This document shows, one piece after another, positions 12,124 through 21,342 of a DNA stretch of 64,000 nucleotides. Source of the stretch: Labrenzia sp. OB1 (GTDB lineage Bacteria; Pseudomonadota; Alphaproteobacteria; Rhizobiales; Stappiaceae); the NCBI RefSeq assembly GCF_001624695.1, contig NZ_JSEP01000003.1:372001-436000 (forward strand). The letters are read 5' to 3'. A program made the position numbers and the translations under genes. A model generated the notes under the pieces. It was not told the DNA's origin. It ran no database searches and worked only from the letters and a program-made list of their open reading frames with translations. Every line of letters starts with the position of its first letter. The first letter of the stretch is position 1.

Positions 12124-13353
12124 TCAGTCCGTCGCCGCCGTGCCGCCGGACAGCATTGAATTGGGCACCAATACCGTGAATTCAGCCTTGTGACGGATAG
12201 CGCCGGCTATTTGTCCGGCAGTATCGCCCGAACCGGTAAAGAGGTCGCCGCGCGCCCTTCCCCTGATCGCGGAGCCTGTGTCGTCAGCCACCACGAGCCG
12301 CGCGAAGTCCTTGCCAGGCCTGAGAGGGTCTTCAAATCCGGATGCAACGAACACCAGTGCGCCGTAAGCAAAGTGTTCGGGATCGATCGCCAGGCTGCGA
12401 CCGGCCACCAGGGGAAGACCCGTGGCCCCGACCGGACCTTGATCCGGCCCGGCTTCCGTCACTTCCCGGAAGAAGACGTAGGAACGGTTCTCCCGGAAGA
12501 GGTCATCGCGCCGGTCCGGATGGTCCGCCAGCCAGGCGCGCAGGCCGGCCATGGTGAAATCTTCCGGCGTGCCCTCGCCGCGCGTTACCAGAAGGCGTCC
12601 GATGCCGGTGTAGGGATGGCCGGTCTTTCCGGCGTATCCGACCCGCATCACCGTTCCGTCGGTCATGCGCAGGCGGGCGGATCCCTGCACGTGAATGAAA
12701 TACGCATCGACCGGATCCGCCAGCCAAACCAGCTCCAGCTGCTCGTCATCGAGGGCGCCGTCCATGATCGCGCCCCGGTCTGGCAGTTCGCTCAGCGTTT
12801 CTCCCGTGCGGCGGCCGTGGCTCAGATGCGCCGGCCAGTTTCCCGGCCGGGTTTCCTCCAAGACAGGCTCAAGGCCGGCGGGTTTCTTGTGCAGCGGTAC
12901 GGAAAACGTCTTGGTTCTGTGGCGGGATGCGGCGACTTCCGGCTCATAATATCCAGTGACAAAGCCGGGTTCGGTGATACGAAACGGGGTGAAGCGGCTT
13001 TCGAAAAACTGCCGTGCCGAAGCGGTGGATCCGTCGTAGGCGATCCGTGCGGCCGAACATAGCCGGGTCAGATCGTCCGGCTGTGGCCGAAGGAATTGCG
13101 GGCCTGCCGGGAGGGTGACGGCTGGATCGCAGAACCGCAGGAAACTGACCAGGGCCGCCGAATGATCGTCCTGTTGCCAATCGGGAAGGCGGGCGAAGGA
13201 GATTTCCTGGAAATGTTCCGGCAAATGCGGGCCTGGCTGCATGGCTGTGGCCGCTCCTGCAAACGAAAGCGGCGCGGTCAGGACCGCGCCAGTCAAAAAA
13301 ACGGCGAGCAGGGGAGCCAGCGGCGGCCGCATGGTCCATCCCCTGCGCGTCAT
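12124..13353 (-). CDS. mltA: Membrane-bound lytic murein transglycosylase A
   Basis: MltA cleaves the glycan strands of peptidoglycan with formation of 1,6-anhydroMurNAc in the periplasm. A signal peptide is visible at residues 8-36 (RPPLAPLLAVFLTGAVLT, cleavage near FAGAA), but there is no lipobox Cys, so it may be soluble rather than a lipoprotein. The MltA barrel motifs include FVTGYYEPEV, the 3D domain GDTAGQ and LVVADDTGSAIRG with the catalytic Asp region. The length of 409 residues is normal. It starts 2 bp after the timA stop. An internal ATG (residue 8) is a possible alternative start. Confidence 0.93.
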   Translation of the reverse strand: MTRRGWTMRPPLAPLLAVFLTGAVLTAPLSFAGAATAMQPGPHLPEHFQEISFARLPDWQQDDHSAALVSFLRFCDPAVTLPAGPQFLRPQPDDLTRLCSAARIAYDGSTASARQFFESRFTPFRITEPGFVTGYYEPEVAASRHRTKTFSVPLHKKPAGLEPVLEETRPGNWPAHLSHGRRTGETLSELPDRGAIMDGALDDEQLELVWLADPVDAYFIHVQGSARLRMTDGTVMRVGYAGKTGHPYTGIGRLLVTRGEGTPEDFTMAGLRAWLADHPDRRDDLFRENRSYVFFREVTEAGPDQGPVGATGLPLVAGRSLAIDPEHFAYGALVFVASGFEDPLRPGKDFARLVVADDTGSAIRGRARGDLFTGSGDTAGQIAGAIRHKAEFTVLVPNSMLSGGTAATD

Positions 13354-13355
13354 GA

Positions 13356-14078
13356 TTACTCTGCGGATTCGGTCGCGACCAGTTTCCAGTTCGGATCGCG
13401 GGTAGCGGTGTCCCGCGCGAAAGTCCAGATATCGACCACTTCGGTCACCTTGGCGGGATCGCCGTCCACGACTTCTCCCGCCTTGTCCCGTGTTGCGGAG
13501 ATCAACTGGCTGTGGATTTTCACGGTGACCTGAGCCGTCGAACCCTTGAGGGCCGCTTCGACGATCTCTGCCTTGTCGATACCGACAAAGGTTGATTCGA
13601 TGGTTTCACCGCGTTTCTCGCGGTCGTCTATCGCGGATACGAAACCTTCGTAGACATCGCCCGAAAGCAGGTTCTTGAGGGCTTTCTTGTCACCGTCGGC
13701 GAAGGCCATGACGATCATTTCATACGCGGCGCGCGCGCCCTGCAGAAATGGTTCAGGCTCGAAACTGCGGTCGGCGGACAGAATCTGCTTCAGCGCGCTG
13801 TTGAGCGCCGTTCCGGCGGGCGCCATCTTGTCGATGACAACATCCCCGCCCGGGCCTTCCGCTTCCAGGCCTTCCGGCTGGTCGGACGTCTGGTTCGGCA
13901 GCGGGATCACGTTATCCGGGCCGTTTGGCTGGCCTTTGGGCTGTTCCGGCTTCGAATAGGGATCGAAGGGAGGACGTTCATTGCCCGTGCGCTTGCCCAA
14001 AACCGAGCGCAGCTTGAACAGAATGAAAACCGCTAGTCCCATGAGGAGGAGCGTTACTGGATCAAATATCTCATTCAT
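13356..14078 (-). CDS. timA: Tim44-domain protein (TimA type)
   Basis: A bacterial relative of mitochondrial Tim44. One N-terminal membrane anchor (VTLLLMGLAVFILFKL, residues 8-23) is followed by a Pro/Gly-rich linker and the Tim44/NTF2-like domain (about 105-238, ending IWTFARDTATRDPNWKLVAT). In alphaproteobacteria such proteins sit at the inner membrane, and a role in protein export or membrane-complex assembly has been proposed. It is first in the timA-mltA-smr-xre operon. Its divergent neighbour is fxsA, so both promoters lie in 14079-14314. Confidence 0.87.
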   Translation of the reverse strand: MNEIFDPVTLLLMGLAVFILFKLRSVLGKRTGNERPPFDPYSKPEQPKGQPNGPDNVIPLPNQTSDQPEGLEAEGPGGDVVIDKMAPAGTALNSALKQILSADRSFEPEPFLQGARAAYEMIVMAFADGDKKALKNLLSGDVYEGFVSAIDDREKRGETIESTFVGIDKAEIVEAALKGSTAQVTVKIHSQLISATRDKAGEVVDGDPAKVTEVVDIWTFARDTATRDPNWKLVATESAE

Positions 14079-14314
14079 TTTTTTGTTCCGGCTACCCTTC
14101 TAAGGCCTAGAAGCCGCCCCTTGTTTGATCAGGTGAGCGCCGCCCAACGCTCATTGCCTACTGTGTTCATAATTTAGGGGCCGTTGAACCAGCATCCAGA
14201 CCCAAGAGCAAGACTGAATCTGGCTAAGATCGTCTTTCCTGGAACGCCTGCTCGCATTTTTGTGACCGAATGTCTACCTTAAGGACTAACAGACTATCAG
14301 AGGATGGAGGTCCC

Positions 14315-14836
14315 GTGGGACTTTATATCATTGCCGGCATACTTCTTCTGCCGTTGATCGAGATTGCGGTCTTTATCTGGGTGGGCGGCCTGATCGGCGT
14401 TCTCCCGACGATTTTGCTGACGGTAATCACCGCCGTGGCCGGAACTCTTATGCTGCGCCAGCAAGGGTTGTCGCTGCTCATGCGCATGCAGAAGGAGCTC
14501 GACGCCGGTCGCTCGCCCGGAAGCGAGGTGATGCAGGGCGCAATGATTGTCGTGGCGAGTATTTTGCTTCTGATTCCGGGCTTTGTGACCGATGCCATAG
14601 GCCTTCTGCTGTTTATTCCGCCGATTCGCGAGGCACTCGTCCGCTTCATTCTCTCACGGTCGAACGTCGTCATCGTTCAGGGCGGCACGGTCGCCCGCAG
14701 GCCGGGCGACGGTATCGTCGACCTGGACGCTGAGGACTGGTCGGAAAAGAATGGCGGCGGGCCCGAAGGTGCCGCGGGATCCGGCCCGCCGAGGATCAGC
14801 CCGTGGAAAGACGACCCGGGCAAGCCCGGATCCTGA
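14315..14836 (+). CDS. fxsA: FxsA family inner-membrane protein
   Basis: A small membrane protein with an N-terminal hydrophobic core (LYIIAGILLLPLIEIAVFIWVG), a second hairpin (PTILLTVITAVAGTLMLRQQG), a third segment (AMIVVASILLLIPGFVTDAIG) and a soluble Gly/Pro-rich tail. E. coli FxsA is known for relieving phage F exclusion; its normal role is unclear. I choose the GTG at 14315 because it follows a strong GGATGGAGGT site and removes a polar 15-residue extension that the family lacks. Confidence 0.88.
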   Translation: MGLYIIAGILLLPLIEIAVFIWVGGLIGVLPTILLTVITAVAGTLMLRQQGLSLLMRMQKELDAGRSPGSEVMQGAMIVVASILLLIPGFVTDAIGLLLFIPPIREALVRFILSRSNVVIVQGGTVARRPGDGIVDLDAEDWSEKNGGGPEGAAGSGPPRISPWKDDPGKPGS

Positions 14837-14977
14837 AGATTCCTGCCCATCCGGTCACCAAATCGTGACCGGACCTGTATGCGTAATTTTAACCGCCGCA
14901 GTTTACATCCTGCGCGAGCGGCATGCATCCGACCTGAATCGCATGGCATGCCCCGGTTAAAACAGGGCAGCGAGAAG

Positions 14978-16009
14978 ATGGGCACAAGTCGCGTTGACTG
15001 GGTCGATACGGCCAAGGGCATCTGCATCATCTTCGTGGTGATGATGCATTCGGTGCTCGGTGTGGAGGCCGCCGCCGGCGAGACCGGCTGGATGCACGCC
15101 GTCGTCGCTTTCGCCGCGCCGTTCCGCATGCCGGATTTCTTCCTGATTTCCGGCCTCTTTCTCGCCAATGTCATCGCAAGAGACTGGAAGCTCTATCTCG
15201 ACCGCAAGGTCGTTCATTTCGCTTACTTTTACGTGCTCTGGATGACGATCCAGTTCGCTGTCAAGGCGCCGGTCTTTGTCGGTGACATGGGCGCTGGCGG
15301 CACACTGGAGTTTTATCTGCTCAGTTTCATCCAGCCGTTCGGCACCTTGTGGTTCATCTACATGCTGCCGGTCTTCTTCGTCGTCTCAAAACTTGCCCAT
15401 GACTGGCGTGTGCCCTGGCAGGTGATGCTCGCCGCCGGCGCGCTGTTGCAGATAGCTCCCATCCACACCGATTGGCTTCTCATCGATGAATTCGCTTCGC
15501 GTTTCGTCTTCTTTTACGCTGGCTATATTTTCGCACCGCAGATTTTTGCTCTTGCCGCCTGGGCGCGGGAGCGGATCGGGGTCAGCCTCGGTTATCTGCT
15601 GATCTGGGGGCTCGTGAACGGCGGTCTGGTTGCGCTCGGCTGGTCGGAAAAGCCCGGGGTTGCGCTGGCCCTCGGTGCGGCAGGTGCCGGCGCCATCATT
15701 CTTACCAGTGCACTGCTGGTAAAGGCGGCCCGGCTCGATATCCTGCGCCATTGCGGCGAGAACTCCATCGTCATCTATCTTGCGTTCTTCTTCCCGATGG
15801 GTGTCACCAGGGTGATTCTCCTCAAACTCGGCCTTCTGGATATCGGCACCACCTCGCTGATCGTGACGGCGGTGGCCACCGTCAGCCCGATGGTTCTCTT
15901 CTGGCTGATCCGCAGAACGAACATGGGCTGGTTCCTGTTCCGGCGGCCCGAATGGGCCTATCTGAACGGGACTTTCGGCAAGAAATCTCAGGCCCAGGCG
16001 GCGGAGTGA
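14978..16009 (+). CDS. Acyltransferase-3 family membrane protein
   Basis: An integral membrane O-acyltransferase-like protein of about 343 residues with roughly ten hydrophobic segments. The N-terminus RVDWVDTAKGICIIFVVMMHS carries the family's first helix with its catalytic-type His. The segment MPDFFLISGLFLA is the conserved F-x-x-S-G loop. Family members acetylate polysaccharides, peptidoglycan or lipids; the substrate here is unknown. The start MGTSRVDW (ATG at 14978) is chosen over one at 14879, which adds a charged tail. The downstream neighbour is polA on the same strand. Confidence 0.85.
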   Translation: MGTSRVDWVDTAKGICIIFVVMMHSVLGVEAAAGETGWMHAVVAFAAPFRMPDFFLISGLFLANVIARDWKLYLDRKVVHFAYFYVLWMTIQFAVKAPVFVGDMGAGGTLEFYLLSFIQPFGTLWFIYMLPVFFVVSKLAHDWRVPWQVMLAAGALLQIAPIHTDWLLIDEFASRFVFFYAGYIFAPQIFALAAWARERIGVSLGYLLIWGLVNGGLVALGWSEKPGVALALGAAGAGAIILTSALLVKAARLDILRHCGENSIVIYLAFFFPMGVTRVILLKLGLLDIGTTSLIVTAVATVSPMVLFWLIRRTNMGWFLFRRPEWAYLNGTFGKKSQAQAAE

Positions 16010-16065
16010 AGGAGCCGGTGCGGAAATTTTCTCTTTAGGACTTTTCTCATGCTCCGGGTGCGGGC

Positions 16066-19062
16066 ATGATCCGCGCCATGTCGACCCAAGAATCCTCCCC
16101 CGCCCTCACCGCTGACGACCATCTCATTCTGGTCGACGGTTCCACCTTCATTTTCCGCGCCTACCACGCGCTGCCACCGCTGACACGCAAGCCGGACGGC
16201 CTGCCGGTTGGCGCCGTCTCCGGGTTCTGCAACATGCTGTGGAAGCTGCTGCAGGAGGGCCCTTCTCCGGAAAAAGGTGATGAGCCGACGCATTTCGCGG
16301 TGATCTTCGATCATTCCGCAAAAACGTTCCGCAATGACATCTACCCGGAATACAAGGCGCACCGTCCCGATCCGCCCGAGGATCTGGTGCCGCAATTCGG
16401 CCTGATCCGCGAGGCGACCCGCGCCTTTTCCGTGCATTGCGTCGAGCAGGAAGGCTTTGAGGCCGACGACCTGATTGCGACTTATGCCCGTCAGGCTGCC
16501 AACATGGGCGCGCGGGTAACAATCGTGTCCGGCGACAAGGACCTGATGCAGCTGATCGGGCCGCATGTGAGCATGATCGACACGATGAAGAACAAGACCT
16601 TCGGCGAGGTGGAAGTCTTTGAAAAATTCGGGGTCGGTCCGGACAAGGTCATCGAGGTCCAGTCCCTGGCCGGCGACAGTGTCGACAACGTTCCCGGTGT
16701 GCCCGGCATCGGTCTCAAGACCGCTGCGCTGCTGATCAACGAGTTCGGCGATCTGGAAACCCTGCTGGCGGAAGCGGGAACCATCAAGCAGAACAAGCGC
16801 CGGGAAAACCTCATCGAATTCGCAGATCAGGCCCGCGTCTCGCGGCAGCTCGTCACGCTGAAGCAGGATGTGCCGGTGGAAGTGCCGGTGACCGATCTTT
16901 CCGTGACCGCGCTGGATGGACCGAAGGCTGTCGGTTTTCTGAAAGCCATGGGTTTCACCACACTGACAAGGCGTGTCGCGGAGACCGCCGGAGCGGAAGC
17001 GGAGACCGTTGAGGCGGCGGCGTTCGAGGTGCCCGGCTGGGATGTTCCGGACCACAAGGGCCGCATTCTGGAACGCAGCGCCTCAAGTGCCGGCACAGCG
17101 GCAGTTGGACCTGGAGGAACCGGTGCGGACAAGGCCGGAGCGGGACCCGACGGCATGATGGTGCCGCAGACACTCGTTGAAACCCGCGCCCATGGCATCA
17201 GGGCGATCCCGGTCGATTCCAGCACCTATGAGACTGTCACAAGCCTCGACCGGCTGAAGGAATGGTGCGCGGCTGCCTATGAGAAGGGCTATGTGGCCTT
17301 CGACACGGAAACCACATCCCTTGACGCCATGCAGGCGGAGCTCGTTGGCCTGTCGCTGGCGACCGAACCGGGCAAGGCCTGTTACGTGCCGCTCGCCCAT
17401 GTGGACGGCGAGGGCGATCTTCTCGGCGGCGGCGGCCTGCTTCCCGGTCAGATCCCGCTGAAAGAAGCGCTGGAGGTTCTCAAGCCGATGCTGGAGGACC
17501 GATCTGTCCTCAAGATCGCGCAGAACCTGAAATACGACTGGCTGGTGATGACCCGTTACGGCATCGACATCGCCCCCTATGACGACACGATGCTGTTGTC
17601 CTATACGGTCGATGCGGGCAAGGGTGGCAACGGCATGGACGAGCTGTCCGAGCGCTGGCTCGGTCACAAGCCGATCCCCTTCAAGGAGGTCTGCGGCTCC
17701 GGCAAGTCGATGATCACCTTCGACAAGGTTCCCATCGACAAGGCGTCCGCCTATGCGGCGGAGGATGCCGACGTGACCCTGCGCCTGTGGCTGATCCTCA
17801 AGCCGCGCCTTGCCGCCGATCACATGGCGACCGTTTATGAAACGCTGGAACGGCCCATGGTGCCTGTGCTGGCGCGCATGGAAAAGCGCGGTATTTCCGT
17901 CGACCGGCAGATGTTGTCGCGGCTTTCCGGCGATTTCGCCCAAGGGATGGCGGCACTGGAGGCTGAAATCCATGAGCTTGCCGGCCAGAGCTTCAATATC
18001 GGTTCGCCCAAGCAGCTCGGCGACATTCTCTTCGGCAAGATGAACCTGCCGGGAGGCAAGAAGACCAAGACCGGCGCCTGGTCGACATCCGTTCAGGTGT
18101 TGGATGACCTGGCCGCCGAAGGTCACGAACTGCCGTCGAAGATTGTCGCCTGGCGCCAGCTTTCCAAGCTGAAATCAACCTATTCCGACGCCCTGCCCGG
18201 ATATATCAACCCGGAAACCAACCGGGTTCATACGTCCTACGCACTGGCGGCGACCACGACGGGCCGCCTGTCGTCCTCCGAACCGAACCTGCAGAATATT
18301 CCCGTCAGGACGGAAGAGGGCCGCAAGATCCGCAAGGCGTTCATCGCCGAAAAGGGGCACAAGCTGGTTTCGGCCGACTACAGCCAGATCGAGCTCAGGG
18401 TGCTGGCGCATATGGCTGACATCCCGCAGTTGAAGAAGGCGTTCGATGACGGCCTCGACATTCACGCCATGACGGCCAGCGAAATGTTCGGCACACCGAT
18501 CGAGGGCATGGACCCGATGGTCCGCCGACGGGCGAAGGCGATCAATTTCGGCATCATCTACGGAATTTCCGCTTTCGGCCTTGCCAACCAGCTCGGCATC
18601 GGCCGCGGCGAGGCGGGGGACTATATCAAGACCTATTTCGAACGCTTCCCGGGCATCAAGGAGTATATGGAGGCGATCAAGAAACAGGTTCATGCGGACG
18701 GTTTCGTCACCACGATCTTCGGCCGCAAGGCCCACTATCCGGAGGTCAACACCAACAACCCCAACCATCGCGCCTTTTACGAAAGGGCCGCTATCAACGC
18801 ACCGATCCAGGGCTCGGCCGCCGACATCCTGCGCCGCGCCATGGTGCGCATGGAGGAGAGGCTGGACAACTCGAAGCTGAACGCGCAGATGCTGCTGCAG
18901 GTGCATGACGAATTGATCTTCGAAGTGCCCGACGACGAAGTGGATACCGCCATCCCTGTGATCCGGGAGGTTATGGAAAACGCCTGCGAGCCGGTGCTGA
19001 AACTCTCCGTCCCGCTTCAGGTCGATGCCCGCGCTGCCCTTAACTGGGACGAGGCGCATTAG
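16066..19062 (+). CDS. polA: DNA polymerase I
   Basis: Repair polymerase of 998 residues: 5'-nuclease domain (about 20-290, ILVDGSTFIFRAYHALPP), a Gly/Ala-rich variable linker (about 315-390), a 3'-5' exonuclease domain whose acidic residues are present (YVAFDTETTSLD and the later YDDTMLLSYTVD), and a family A polymerase (motif A SADYSQIELRVLAH, motif B RRRAKAINFGIIYG, motif C LQVHDELIFE). It therefore looks proofreading-competent. An ATG at 16078 (MSTQESS) is an equally possible start. The linker is longer than in E. coli PolA, which is common in this order. Confidence 0.96.
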   Translation: MIRAMSTQESSPALTADDHLILVDGSTFIFRAYHALPPLTRKPDGLPVGAVSGFCNMLWKLLQEGPSPEKGDEPTHFAVIFDHSAKTFRNDIYPEYKAHRPDPPEDLVPQFGLIREATRAFSVHCVEQEGFEADDLIATYARQAANMGARVTIVSGDKDLMQLIGPHVSMIDTMKNKTFGEVEVFEKFGVGPDKVIEVQSLAGDSVDNVPGVPGIGLKTAALLINEFGDLETLLAEAGTIKQNKRRENLIEFADQARVSRQLVTLKQDVPVEVPVTDLSVTALDGPKAVGFLKAMGFTTLTRRVAETAGAEAETVEAAAFEVPGWDVPDHKGRILERSASSAGTAAVGPGGTGADKAGAGPDGMMVPQTLVETRAHGIRAIPVDSSTYETVTSLDRLKEWCAAAYEKGYVAFDTETTSLDAMQAELVGLSLATEPGKACYVPLAHVDGEGDLLGGGGLLPGQIPLKEALEVLKPMLEDRSVLKIAQNLKYDWLVMTRYGIDIAPYDDTMLLSYTVDAGKGGNGMDELSERWLGHKPIPFKEVCGSGKSMITFDKVPIDKASAYAAEDADVTLRLWLILKPRLAADHMATVYETLERPMVPVLARMEKRGISVDRQMLSRLSGDFAQGMAALEAEIHELAGQSFNIGSPKQLGDILFGKMNLPGGKKTKTGAWSTSVQVLDDLAAEGHELPSKIVAWRQLSKLKSTYSDALPGYINPETNRVHTSYALAATTTGRLSSSEPNLQNIPVRTEEGRKIRKAFIAEKGHKLVSADYSQIELRVLAHMADIPQLKKAFDDGLDIHAMTASEMFGTPIEGMDPMVRRRAKAINFGIIYGISAFGLANQLGIGRGEAGDYIKTYFERFPGIKEYMEAIKKQVHADGFVTTIFGRKAHYPEVNTNNPNHRAFYERAAINAPIQGSAADILRRAMVRMEERLDNSKLNAQMLLQVHDELIFEVPDDEVDTAIPVIREVMENACEPVLKLSVPLQVDARAALNWDEAH

Positions 19063-19220
19063 GCGGCAGGCAGGTTGTTGCGCTGATCATATGGATGCAG
19101 TCGCGGGAAGTTGGCATCTGGCCGGATTCAGCCTGGGAAAACCCGGTTGACGGATCGTATCTTCAATGCGCCCGGGAGCCGGGTGGGTGTTGCTGCCGCT
19201 GATCGGCAGCCGCAGGAAGA

Positions 19221-20129
19221 CTACACCACCCGCAGGTCCGGCTGTAGTTTGCCGGCCAGTGGCGAGCGCGGTGCAATCGCGTTTTCCAGCAGCTCGTTGA
19301 GGTGCTTCTCGAGATAGTCGACGATGGGCGATTGTGTTTTCGACTGGGTGTAGATCGCCAGTTCCGTCGAGGGCAGGCTCGGGAAGCCGTTGTGTTCCTT
19401 GAGAATCTTGAACCCGTCGAGAATGGCTCCCGAGGGCAGGCAGCTGATGCCGGCTCCCGACAGCACGGCCACCTGGGCGGCGGCGACACTTGTTGTCGTG
19501 ATCCGCTCGTACCATTGCTTGCCGGTACGGGCGAGAGCGGTGAACACCAGCTCACGGAAAGGACATGGCTCGGGGAACAGGATCAGCGGCAGCGGGTCTG
19601 TCAGTGAACAGGATTCGCCCACCGCCCAATGCAGGGGCTCCTCGACGACACCACCGGGTCTGGCTCTGGATGGCGAAACCAGCGCGATTGCGAGATTGAT
19701 CTCGTTGTTGGCAAGCATTTCATGCAGCGTCGCGCTGTCGGCGACCGTCATTTCCAGCTTCACATTCGGGTGGATCTTCACGAAATTGCAGAATATCGAT
19801 TGCAGTTGACCGGTCGCGTACCACTCCGGCAAACCGACATGGACGGTTCCTGTCAATTCGGGCGCCGACAGGCGCAGACGAGCCTCGTCGTGGGATTTGA
19901 GAATGTCTGTCGCGTGCTGATACAGGATTCGTCCGGCCGCAGTCAGATTCATGGTGCGGGCGTTGCGTTCGATCAACGGTTTGCCCACTCGTTCTTCCAG
20001 ACGTCTGAGCTGGGTGCTGACACAGGGCTGCGTTCGGTTGAGCTTGGAGCCGGCATGGGTGACATTGCCGGCCTCGGCAACGGCGACAAAAGCTTCCAGC
20101 AACTCGATACTAAATCGGCCGGTGGTCAT
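19221..20129 (-). CDS. LysR-family regulator of the adjacent methyltransferase/MFS cassette
   Basis: A 302-residue LTTR. The winged HTH is at residues 6-65 (LLEAFVAVAEAGNVTHAGSKL, then NRTQPCVSTQLRRLEERVG), followed by a LysR substrate-binding domain from about 90 (TGTVHVGLPEWYA). It is divergent from the EgtD-like gene with 150 AT-rich bases between them, the classic layout for an LTTR controlling its neighbour. A CATAA-N7-TTATG dyad containing a T-N11-A motif lies in that gap. The inducer is unknown. Confidence 0.9.
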   Translation of the reverse strand: MTTGRFSIELLEAFVAVAEAGNVTHAGSKLNRTQPCVSTQLRRLEERVGKPLIERNARTMNLTAAGRILYQHATDILKSHDEARLRLSAPELTGTVHVGLPEWYATGQLQSIFCNFVKIHPNVKLEMTVADSATLHEMLANNEINLAIALVSPSRARPGGVVEEPLHWAVGESCSLTDPLPLILFPEPCPFRELVFTALARTGKQWYERITTTSVAAAQVAVLSGAGISCLPSGAILDGFKILKEHNGFPSLPSTELAIYTQSKTQSPIVDYLEKHLNELLENAIAPRSPLAGKLQPDLRVV

Positions 20130-20197
20130 GGTTCAGTGTCTCCGTTTCGACGAAAAACCGCAGTTTGGCTGAACTCTGCAATCCAAGTAAGTTTAAG

Positions 20198-20214
20198 CAT
20201 AACGTTCTATTATG
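20198..20214. promoter_or_regulatory. CATAA-N7-TTATG dyad, candidate LysR operator (copy 1)
   Basis: A perfect 5-bp inverted repeat with a 7-bp spacer. It contains the LTTR-type T-N11-A core and lies 66 bp upstream of the EgtD-like gene and 69 bp upstream of the divergent LysR gene. The same element, with identical flanking GC and G, recurs at 22478-22494. Confidence 0.6.
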
Positions 20215-20279
20215 GGGCGCTGCAATTATAAATTTATATCTCGAAAAAAAATCCCGTAATCCGGGAGTCCCTTTCGTCA

Positions 20280-21329
20280 ATGTGGGTATTCGATATGACT
20301 CTAGCGCTTTCAGCCGGCCAAACGGACTATCGGGAAGCAACCGAACCCCTCCTGTCGCTGCAGCAAAGAGTGCATCGAACGATTGCCTGTCACACGGAGT
20401 TCAGCCTCGACCGCATCGTTACTCAGGACAACAGGGTGAAATACACCAATGCCGGCCGGCGGGAGAGCGCCACCGATCATCTTGACGAAGTCTTCAGGCT
20501 CATGCGGGAACTGAACCTGACCGGCGTCGGCTCCCCGACACTGGGCTGCCTGAGCGAAGACGGCACGTCCTTCCGGGAAGCTCTCCTGCAGATCTGCGCG
20601 CAAATCGCCGGGACGGTCGGCTCGGGACCGCTGGTCTATGTCGAACTTGGACCGGAACCGGTGAAGACCGGCTTCATACTCAGGACACTCATGGAACTGG
20701 GCGTCGTCATAGACCGGTACATCGCGGTCGACATCAACCCGATGTCGGTGTCGCATATGCGGCCGGCGCTGCAGGAAATTCTGCCCGAAACGCCTCTGGA
20801 ATTCATCACGACAAGCTTTGACGCCTTCCGGCTGAGCGATGCCGTCGAGGCCAGTGGCCCAGCCGCACTTGTTACCATGCTGGGCTTTCAGGAAGGCAAC
20901 GACGATCCCTACACGGTGAACGGCTGGCTGCGCGACATCGTGCGTCCGGGCGATTTACTCCTGTCGGAAAGCCAGCTTCATGCCGCTCCGCAGATCGGGA
21001 AGATACCGGAATTCTACGCCCATCCGGCCATGCAGCGGTTCTCGCGCATCGCCTTTGAACAGGCTATCGACGCCACGTCTCCGACCTTGAACAGGTTCTT
21101 TCTGCTGCCGGTTGCCTTCCAGGATGGCCAGACAGCCAAGGTCGCCATCCTCGGCGAAGAATTTTCCAGCGCAATCAATGGAAGAAACTTGCACGTTTCC
21201 AACTTCTGCCTGAAACTCACACTCGAGCAGTATCGCTATTACAGGCGGCACGGCGGATATTTCGAGATTGTCGGCGAGACCCTGACTGATGACGAAACAC
21301 TTCATTTTCAGCTCTCGCGCCGGAAATAA
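20280..21329 (+). CDS. EgtD-like SAM-dependent methyltransferase, substrate unknown
   Basis: A 349-residue class I methyltransferase that resembles the histidine-N-alpha-methyltransferase (EgtD, Methyltransf_33) fold. Visible are a SAM-binding motif I in VYVELGPEPVKTGFILRTL, the acidic motif II in YIAVDINPMSVSHMRPAL, and a post-motif LVTMLGFQEGNDDPY where EgtD has its G-S-x-x-G-N loop. The C-terminal region (FFLLPVAFQDGQTAKVAIL, FEIVGETLTDD) replaces the usual EgtD end. No egtB sulfoxide synthase is in the window, so ergothioneine synthesis is not implied. An ATG at 20295 is an alternative start. It is followed 13 bp later by an MFS gene, suggesting that a methylated small molecule is made and exported. 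The fold is fairly sure, the substrate is not. Confidence 0.65.
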   Translation: MWVFDMTLALSAGQTDYREATEPLLSLQQRVHRTIACHTEFSLDRIVTQDNRVKYTNAGRRESATDHLDEVFRLMRELNLTGVGSPTLGCLSEDGTSFREALLQICAQIAGTVGSGPLVYVELGPEPVKTGFILRTLMELGVVIDRYIAVDINPMSVSHMRPALQEILPETPLEFITTSFDAFRLSDAVEASGPAALVTMLGFQEGNDDPYTVNGWLRDIVRPGDLLLSESQLHAAPQIGKIPEFYAHPAMQRFSRIAFEQAIDATSPTLNRFFLLPVAFQDGQTAKVAILGEEFSSAINGRNLHVSNFCLKLTLEQYRYYRRHGGYFEIVGETLTDDETLHFQLSRRK

Positions 21330-21342
21330 CGGGGACGCCGCA

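Noticed and set aside
19192-19210. GCTGCCG-N5-CGGCAGC hairpin between polA and the LysR gene
   Set aside because: It lies between convergent gene ends but has no T run on either side; too weak to call a terminator.
20280-21329. Ergothioneine biosynthesis gene egtD
   Set aside because: No egtB is nearby and the C-terminal half differs from EgtD, so the specific name is not justified.
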